Translations under genes and position numbers: made by a program
Notes under the pieces: model-generated
The model's input: only the letters and a program-made list of their open reading frames with translations
Database searches by the model: none
What the model was told of the DNA's origin: nothing
In this document: one piece after another, positions 5,677 through 10,183 of the stretch
How positions within the stretch are numbered: position 1 is the first letter of the stretch
How the letters are laid out: the number at the start of each line of letters is the position of its first letter
NCBI GenBank assembly: GCA_002411175.1
Contig: DHRN01000078.1
Location: forward strand, 31,577-41,759
DNA: 10,183 nt
Source: Anaerolineaceae bacterium UBA5311
GTDB lineage: Bacteria; Chloroflexota; Anaerolineae; Anaerolineales; Anaerolineaceae
Direction of reading: 5' to 3'

Positions 5677-6270
5677 TTAATGGATTCTGCGCGCGCTAAT
5701 AACCAGCAAAACCACCCCAAAAACCACCAAACCGATTACTCCAAATGCTAAAAACCGGGCGTCGTGTGAAAAAACACGCTCGAAGAAACCTGGTTGTTCT
5801 CCCGGGGTTGGCTCGGGCGTGATCTCCTCCGGCAAAATCAACCTCGACATCACATCAGATGTCGGGCTGGAAGTTGGCGGCAGCATGATTGTCGCCTCAA
5901 GCTCACCTGGATTCGGCGTTTGTGTACCCATGCCCAGCAGGGTCTCACCGCCCCGGACTATCACCAGCTCATCCCCTGGGTGGATAATTGACTCTTCGGT
6001 CAGATTATTCAGAGTCAGGATCTCCTGTAAGCCGACCCCATACAATTCGGCGATATTATAAAGGAATTGCCCCTCCAGCACCAAGTGCCTGATGCCTCCA
6101 TCCAGCCCCGGCGTTGCTGTGTAAGTATAGAGCTCCACTGGCAATGTCGGTGCGAGTGTCGGGATGCCTTCCTGCCCAACCTGGGCTGCCAATGCGGGAG
6201 AAACAGGCTGGAGGCATAAAAACCCAAAAAATAGAAGGAGGGATATCGTCTGCTTAACCGAAAATTTCAT
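5677..6270 (-). CDS. LysM-domain membrane-anchored exported protein
   Basis: A 197-aa envelope protein. The N-terminus is a Sec signal peptide (basic start, hydrophobic 9-20, likely cleavage near ALA at 27-29). One LysM repeat lies at about 62-106: LVLEGQFLYNIAELYGV, then EILTLNNL, and finally IHPGDELVIV, matching the usual LysM ending PGQ-L-I. LysM binds N-acetylglucosamine-containing glycans, mainly peptidoglycan. A Thr/Pro-rich linker (about 116-160) leads to a C-terminal membrane helix (172-192) followed by RRIH, giving an outward-facing LysM held by one anchor. No catalytic domain is present, so it may act as a wall-binding or scaffolding factor. The gene diverges from the VanW gene and is the only minus-strand gene right of 4700. 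A TATAAT box lies 23 nt before the ATG; ribosome binding is weak. Domain call is good; function is inferred. Confidence 0.85.
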   Translation of the reverse strand: MKFSVKQTISLLLFFGFLCLQPVSPALAAQVGQEGIPTLAPTLPVELYTYTATPGLDGGIRHLVLEGQFLYNIAELYGVGLQEILTLNNLTEESIIHPGDELVIVRGGETLLGMGTQTPNPGELEATIMLPPTSSPTSDVMSRLILPEEITPEPTPGEQPGFFERVFSHDARFLAFGVIGLVVFGVVLLVISARRIH

Positions 6271-6293
6271 AGCGGTTCCGTTTTCTGGTTACC

Positions 6294-6299
6294 ATTATA
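6294..6299 (-). promoter_or_regulatory. Candidate -10 box (TATAAT) for the LysM gene
   Basis: A perfect TATAAT on the minus strand lies 23 nt before the ATG, giving a leader of about 15 nt. A TTGATG sequence upstream is only 14 nt away and is a poor -35. The remaining divergent gap (6271-6454) also has plus-strand -10-like boxes for the VanW gene: TATAAA at 6354-6359 (with TTGCCA 14 nt before it) and TATAAC at 6417-6422. I cannot choose between them. Confidence 0.4.
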
Positions 6300-6454
6300 G
6301 TCGAATCGCCAAACATCAACCTTCGGAACCATTTTGCCAATATTTCGTCTTTCTATAAAGCGACGGCTGTACACTTTCCGCTTTTATTTTAACGTGTTTA
6401 TTAAGAAGGAATGTGTTATAACGAAAACCTGACCGGTAAAGGCACAGTTAAAAT

Positions 6455-8308
6455 ATGATAAACGAAGAAAAAACTATTGAAAAAGAGCGAGACCCGCGAA
6501 AAAGCTACTCCATGGTCAGGCAAATCTTGTTTGCCTTCGGGGTCGGGGCAATCCTGGCATTCCTTGTGCTGGCAGCTGCTCTGTGGAAGTTTGAGCGCGA
6601 CCATGCCCAGACGATCTACCCCGGCGTATCCGTTGCAGGGGTGGACCTCTCGGGGCTCACCCTCGGTCAGGCTGTCGTTGAAGCAAACGCCAGTCTGAAT
6701 TATGGTCAGACCGGGCAGATTCAGTTTGTCGATGGGCAAAATCGCTGGGTCTACAGCCCCGAAGACCTGGGCTTCTCTTACAATCCAATCGAAGCCGTAA
6801 ATGAAGCCTTCGCGGTCGGCAGGGGAAAGGGCACGTTTAAGAACCTGAATGAGCAGCTGCTCGCCATGAGCAGCGGTATAAACATTACACCCGGCATCGT
6901 CTACGACCAGGCAAAGGCTTACCAAGTCGTGCAGGAACTCGCCCGTCAGTCCAACATCGAAAAGGTCGAACCAGCTATCAACCTGGAAACATCTAAAATT
7001 AATGTTGTTGAAGGCAAGGCGGGCAGAACCGTGGATATAAACGCGACGTTGACCCGGCTGCAGGCTTACTTTTTAATCCAGCAAAACGGAGTTGTAAACC
7101 TGGTTGTCGAAGAGCACATCCCTGTTACAGCCAATGTTGAAGATACCGCCAGCCTGGCAGAAACGATTCTCAGCCAGCCCTTCACCATTCTGTCTGATGA
7201 CCCGGCAAATGGGATGGGACCCTGGGTGATCGAGCCCGAAAGCCTGGCAGAGCTCCTGATAATCGACCAAAAACACGAGCAGGGCAGAACCGATTATCAG
7301 CTCACGCTCAACCGCCCGGCACTGGTCGCCTATGTAGCCAGCATCGCGCCGTCATTGCGGGTCGACCCGGTCAACGCGCGCATGATGTTCAACGACGACA
7401 CCAGGCAGCTCGAACTGGTCGAAAGCGCTGTGATTGGTAAATCTGTCGATGTGGATGCCAGTGTGGAAGACATCATCGAAAAGATCAAGTCTGGCGATCA
7501 TCAAACCACGCTGGTGATGGAAACAGTGGACCCCCAGGTCCGGGATGACAGCCTGGCTGCCGACCTCGGCATTACCGAGCTGGTTGCTGAAACGACCTCT
7601 TATTTCCATGGTTCTGATGCTGCCCGCATTCAGAACATCCGCGTTTCTGCCGAGAGCTTCTACGGCGTGATGGTTGCGCCCGGCGAAGTATTCTCGATGG
7701 CCAAGTATCTGACCAACATCAGCCTCGATAACGGTTACGCTGAAGCCCCGATCATCGTCGGAGATCAGACCGTCGATGGGGTTGGCGGGGGCATCTGCCA
7801 GGTCAGTACAACCCTTTTCCGCAACGCGTTTTTTGGCGGGTTCCCAATCGTCGAGCGGCACGCGCATGCTTATCGGGTCAGCTATTACGAGCAACAATCC
7901 AACGGCTGGGCAGATTCCAACCTTGCTGGTCTCGACGCAACAGTCTATGTTCCCCTGGTCGATTTCAAATTCCGCAACGACACTCCATATTGGCTTTTAA
8001 TGGAAACTTATCCAACCAACACCTCGCTGACCTGGAAGTTTTATTCGACCAAAGACGGTCGCTCAGTCAGTTGGTGGACCTCTGGCATCACTGATGTGGT
8101 AAGCCCGCCTGAAGATATCTATCGTGAAGACCCCACCCTGCCCACTGGTGAGATCAGGCAAGTCGATTGGGCGGTATACGGCGCCACAGCGATTGCTTAC
8201 CGCACGGTAACCCGCGATGGTGTGGTTTTCATCAACGACACCATCAAAACGGTCTACACCGCCTGGCCAGCTGGTTACAGTTATGGTCCGGGGACGGATA
8301 TCCCCTGA
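6455..8308 (+). CDS. VanW family protein with tandem PG_binding_4 regions, membrane-anchored
   Basis: A 617-aa protein with a charged cytoplasmic N-terminus, one membrane helix (about 23-44) and a large outside part. Two regions resemble the PG_binding_4 peptidoglycan-binding domain, about 95-215 and 258-345; each ends in a comparable segment (NVVEGKAGRTVDINATL at 183-199 and ELVESAVIGKSVDVDASVE at 320-338), which suggests duplication. The VanW domain follows at about 380-530 with its core GVGGGICQVSTTLFRNAFF (442-460), the VERHAHAY segment (467-473) and LDATVYVPL (493-501). A tail of about 85 residues lies beyond it. VanW was named from vancomycin-resistance clusters, but the family is widespread and its biochemistry is not settled; the gene does not imply resistance. 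ATG at 6455 lacks a strong Shine-Dalgarno (AAGG about 13 nt away). It is followed by the Trm112-like gene after 93 nt and is divergent from LysM, suggesting a wall-related role. Confidence 0.93.
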   Translation: MINEEKTIEKERDPRKSYSMVRQILFAFGVGAILAFLVLAAALWKFERDHAQTIYPGVSVAGVDLSGLTLGQAVVEANASLNYGQTGQIQFVDGQNRWVYSPEDLGFSYNPIEAVNEAFAVGRGKGTFKNLNEQLLAMSSGINITPGIVYDQAKAYQVVQELARQSNIEKVEPAINLETSKINVVEGKAGRTVDINATLTRLQAYFLIQQNGVVNLVVEEHIPVTANVEDTASLAETILSQPFTILSDDPANGMGPWVIEPESLAELLIIDQKHEQGRTDYQLTLNRPALVAYVASIAPSLRVDPVNARMMFNDDTRQLELVESAVIGKSVDVDASVEDIIEKIKSGDHQTTLVMETVDPQVRDDSLAADLGITELVAETTSYFHGSDAARIQNIRVSAESFYGVMVAPGEVFSMAKYLTNISLDNGYAEAPIIVGDQTVDGVGGGICQVSTTLFRNAFFGGFPIVERHAHAYRVSYYEQQSNGWADSNLAGLDATVYVPLVDFKFRNDTPYWLLMETYPTNTSLTWKFYSTKDGRSVSWWTSGITDVVSPPEDIYREDPTLPTGEIRQVDWAVYGATAIAYRTVTRDGVVFINDTIKTVYTAWPAGYSYGPGTDIP

Positions 8309-8339
8309 TGCCATTTCTCAGGTTGCCTTTTCAAGCCTA

Positions 8340-8348
8340 TGGTAAAAT
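8340..8348 (+). promoter_or_regulatory. Candidate extended -10 promoter for the Trm112-like gene
   Basis: TGGTAAAAT is a TGN extended -10 with TAAAAT (5 of 6). A TTGCCT sits 14 nt upstream of the hexamer, a short spacing. Transcription would begin near 8355, about 46 nt before the GTG at 8402. That would exclude the upstream ATG at 8339 as the start. There is no terminator between the VanW stop and this box, so read-through from VanW is also possible. Confidence 0.35.
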
Positions 8349-8401
8349 TTATTCAATGGCTGATGCCAGTTAACATAAAAGATAGAAAAATGGAGATGCC
8401 C

Positions 8402-8623
8402 GTGATTAATCAAGAATTGTTGGATTTGTTACGCTGCCCTGTTTGCGTAAAAGAGAAAAAAGGTGAGCTCGAGTTCTATCAGGATAGCTGGCTGATCTGC
8501 ACTAATTGCGACCGTAAATACCCTGTTTGGGAAGAAATCCCGATCATGCTTCTCGATGAAGGTGACAAATGGCAAGCCACCCGAAAAGAAGAGCTTCCGA
8601 TTCCTCCTCCCAAACCTAACTAA
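8402..8623 (+). CDS. Trm112-like / UPF0434 small zinc-binding protein
   Basis: A small protein (73 aa from the chosen GTG) with the Trm112-like fold signature: ELLDLLRCPVC, then WLICTNC, then YPVWEEIPIML. The four cysteines C12, C15, C33 and C36 form a zinc site. In eukaryotes and archaea Trm112 activates methyltransferases; the bacterial short forms probably act likewise as stabilising partners, but the partner here is unknown and no methyltransferase is adjacent. Several in-frame starts exist (8339, 8390, 8396, 8402). I prefer the GTG at 8402: GGAG precedes it by 6 nt, the homologous region begins immediately after, and a promoter-like box lies downstream of the 8339 ATG. A Pro-rich tail (PIPPPKP) ends the protein. 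It sits between the VanW and LCP genes and is followed by a strong hairpin. The family is clear; the start is moderately sure. Confidence 0.88.
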   Translation: MINQELLDLLRCPVCVKEKKGELEFYQDSWLICTNCDRKYPVWEEIPIMLLDEGDKWQATRKEELPIPPPKPN

Positions 8624-8641
8624 GGAAAAACCAGCTCAAAC

Positions 8642-8673
8642 CAAACGCCTGGCACAAACCAGGCGGTTTGTTT
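8642..8673 (+). terminator. Intrinsic-terminator-like hairpin after Trm112-like gene, abutting the LCP ribosome site
   Basis: CAAACGCCTGG (8642-8652) pairs with CCAGGCGGTTTG (8659-8670) around the 6-nt loop CACAAA. The stem has eleven base pairs with one bulged G on the 3' side, followed by TTTC in the context GTTTGTTTC. It begins 18 nt after the Trm112-like stop codon. Only one nucleotide separates its T-run from the AGGA of the LCP gene, so it could both end the upstream transcript and limit LCP expression. Confidence 0.72.
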
Positions 8674-8684
8674 CAGGATAGCTT

Positions 8685-10100
8685 ATGTCAAAAGAAAATA
8701 AGAAAATAAAGTTCCGCTTACCCGAGGGCAGAACTCGGATCGTCCTTGCCGTTTTGTTGGTCCTGGTGGTGATAGCCTCGGTCTTCATCTTTAATTTGAC
8801 CAGCGATTTTATAGCCAAAGCAACGATTTTTAACCCCGGGGGTGCGCCAGTTCTCGATACACCAACTGCCGATCCGAATACCACCGCTCTTCCCGGAGCA
8901 CCCACCCCGACAACCGCGGTCTCCCTGGACACTTTCACCATGCCCCCTGCCTGGGATGGAAAATCGCGCGTTAACCTGCTCGTCATGGGTTTGGACTCCC
9001 GCAGTCCGGATGCCTCCAACCCGCTGACTGACACGATGATCTTGTTCACCCTTGATCCGGTGGCAAACACTGCTGGCATGATCTCGATCCCCCGCGACCT
9101 GTGGGTTAAAATACCAGGTGGAGAATACAACAAAATAAACACTGCTTATAGCATTGGCGAAAGCTCTCAACTGCCTGGTGGCGGTCCTGCGCTTGCCACA
9201 AGGACAGTTGAGAACCTCATCGGTGTTCCAATAGATTTCTATGCTCAAATCGATTTTAATGCCTTCATTGAGTTTATTGACCTGATTAAAGGCGTGAAAA
9301 TCGAAAACACCGAAAGCGTCCAGCTGAATATCGTTGATACCACATTTTCACAATGGCTGGAACCCGGAACTTATACCCTGACAGGCGAATTAGCGCTTGC
9401 CTATGTCCGCTATCGCGAATCGGAAGGCGGTGATATCGCCCGTTCGCAGCGACAACAGAAGGTTATCCTGGCAGTACGCGATCGCATCCTTGAGTTTGAC
9501 ATGCTGCCAACGCTTATTCAAAACGCTCCACAGCTTTATGCCAGCCTTTCGAGAGGCATCAACAGCAACCTTTCGCTCACACAGATTATCCAATTGGGAA
9601 TCAAAGTTCTTACCGATATCCCCCGCGATCAGATCGCCCACACAGCCATCGGCTGGCAGCATGTATCTTCCGGCACAAGCTCAACAGGTGCCTCGATTCT
9701 TCGCCCAATCCCCTCTAAAATTCGCGAATTACGGGACGAAGTTTTCTCAGGCGGCACGGTTTTCGATAGCGGGAACATTGCTGACCTGCAGGAAGTCCTC
9801 CAGCAGGAAGCAGCTACTGTCGCCATCCATAACGCTTCTTCACAGCAGGGTCTGGCTGAAAGAGCTTCAACCTACCTCCAGAGTCAGGGTATTCATGTAA
9901 CCGAAGTCGGTAATGCCGCCTATTCGGCAACATCGACGATCACCTTTTATGGAGCCAAGCCCTACACGCTGCGCTATCTCAAGGAATTTGCCGGAATCAC
10001 CCAGGATTATAACGTTATCTATGCCTATGACCCTGCCGTCAGCCCCCAGATTGTACTCGTCCTGGGCGACGATTTCGCAGCGAATAATAATTTGCCTTGA
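8685..10100 (+). CDS. LCP family (LytR-CpsA-Psr) glycopolymer ligase with LytR_C domain
   Basis: A 471-aa type II membrane protein. A basic N-terminus is followed by one helix (about 18-37), a Pro/Thr/Ala-rich linker (about 52-86) and the LCP catalytic domain (about 95-270). Family landmarks are LLVMGLDSR (98-106), TDTMILF (115-121, D116), SIPRDLWV (134-141, R137/D138), NKINTAY (149-155) and the arginine cluster YVRYRESEGGDIARSQRQQ (240-258). Past a spacer comes a LytR_C domain (about 377-465) that starts VAIHNASSQQGLAERA. LCP enzymes move lipid-linked glycopolymers such as wall teichoic acid or capsule onto peptidoglycan at the outer membrane face; the polymer here is unknown. All key charged residues are present, so it is probably active. 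The start has AGGA 6 nt before the ATG. It is last in the VanW, Trm112-like, LCP row, behind a terminator-like hairpin. Confidence 0.95.
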   Translation: MSKENKKIKFRLPEGRTRIVLAVLLVLVVIASVFIFNLTSDFIAKATIFNPGGAPVLDTPTADPNTTALPGAPTPTTAVSLDTFTMPPAWDGKSRVNLLVMGLDSRSPDASNPLTDTMILFTLDPVANTAGMISIPRDLWVKIPGGEYNKINTAYSIGESSQLPGGGPALATRTVENLIGVPIDFYAQIDFNAFIEFIDLIKGVKIENTESVQLNIVDTTFSQWLEPGTYTLTGELALAYVRYRESEGGDIARSQRQQKVILAVRDRILEFDMLPTLIQNAPQLYASLSRGINSNLSLTQIIQLGIKVLTDIPRDQIAHTAIGWQHVSSGTSSTGASILRPIPSKIRELRDEVFSGGTVFDSGNIADLQEVLQQEAATVAIHNASSQQGLAERASTYLQSQGIHVTEVGNAAYSATSTITFYGAKPYTLRYLKEFAGITQDYNVIYAYDPAVSPQIVLVLGDDFAANNNLP

Positions 10101-10183
10101 TTTCCAATCGGAACCTTATCTCGCTGGTGCGCCTTGCAGGCATAGTGGCGAGCACTACTTGCCCGTTCCGGCGAAGCCATCTT

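Noticed and set aside
5635..5690. Possible bidirectional terminator between the convergent GIY-YIG and LysM genes (5-bp CGGCA/TGCCG stem and an A6 run).
   Set aside because: The stem lies inside the GIY-YIG coding end, is short, and the A-run is not placed directly behind it in either direction.
6411..6458. A 15-codon open frame (ATG at 6411) whose TGA overlaps the VanW ATG as ATGA, preceded by AGAAGGA; possible leader peptide.
   Set aside because: The Shine-Dalgarno-like AGGA touches the ATG with no spacing, the peptide has no recognisable regulatory composition, and a competing -10 box (TATAAC at 6417-6422) lies inside it.
6455..8308. VanW similarity taken as a vancomycin-resistance determinant.
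   Set aside because: VanW-domain proteins are widespread in bacteria without glycopeptide resistance, and no vanA/H/X-type ligase, dehydrogenase or dipeptidase is present nearby.
10097..10183. An open frame from TTG at 10097, overlapping the LCP stop, that runs to the window end; and a loose GTGC/GCAC stem near 10126-10154.
   Set aside because: Only 29 codons are visible, there is no ribosome site, and the peptide is not recognisable. The stem has bulges and no T-run.

Overview
The window looks like an ordinary chromosomal, origin-proximal segment of a bacterium with a glycopolymer-decorated peptidoglycan wall. The combination of DnaA, a VanW/PG-binding-4 protein, an LCP (LytR-CpsA-Psr) ligase with a LytR_C tail, a LysM membrane protein, a DUF951 protein and a flavoprotein/flippase pair at moderate GC fits Chloroflexota, perhaps Anaerolineae. 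That placement is inferred from gene content, not from any search. No mobile element, CRISPR array, rRNA or tRNA is seen.

Left part (1-4640), all genes on the minus strand. In transcription order: a DUF951 small zinc-binding-like protein (4637-4440), a 257-nt gap, a flippase-like LPG_synthase_TM membrane protein (4182-3142), an FAD-dependent amine-oxidase-type flavoprotein 17 nt behind it (3124-1817), a 449-nt non-coding region, and dnaA (1367-18). The region before dnaA is the only long gap. It holds two nested, almost concentric perfect inverted repeats that carry four copies of the 9-mer AAACCYTAA, an extended -10 box and a 10-bp palindrome. No good canonical DnaA box is visible there. It is a candidate dnaA control region and possible replication origin.

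Strand switch (4638-4703). A 23-bp dyad contains a perfect TATAAT on each strand and lies between the divergent DUF951 and M50 protease genes. Two minus-strand genes (DUF951 and the flippase) have a TANNNT box exactly 7 nt before the ATG, as expected for leaderless mRNAs.

Right part (4704-10183), mostly plus strand. An M50 intramembrane metalloprotease and a GIY-YIG nuclease-fold protein form a tight pair. They converge on a LysM protein with a signal peptide and a C-terminal anchor. That gene diverges from a large VanW/PG-binding-4 protein, which is followed by a Trm112-like zinc protein and an LCP ligase. A strong intrinsic-terminator-like hairpin sits directly before the ribosome binding site of the LCP gene. 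LysM, VanW and LCP all point to work at the outer face of the membrane on peptidoglycan. The last 83 nt hold nothing I can assign.
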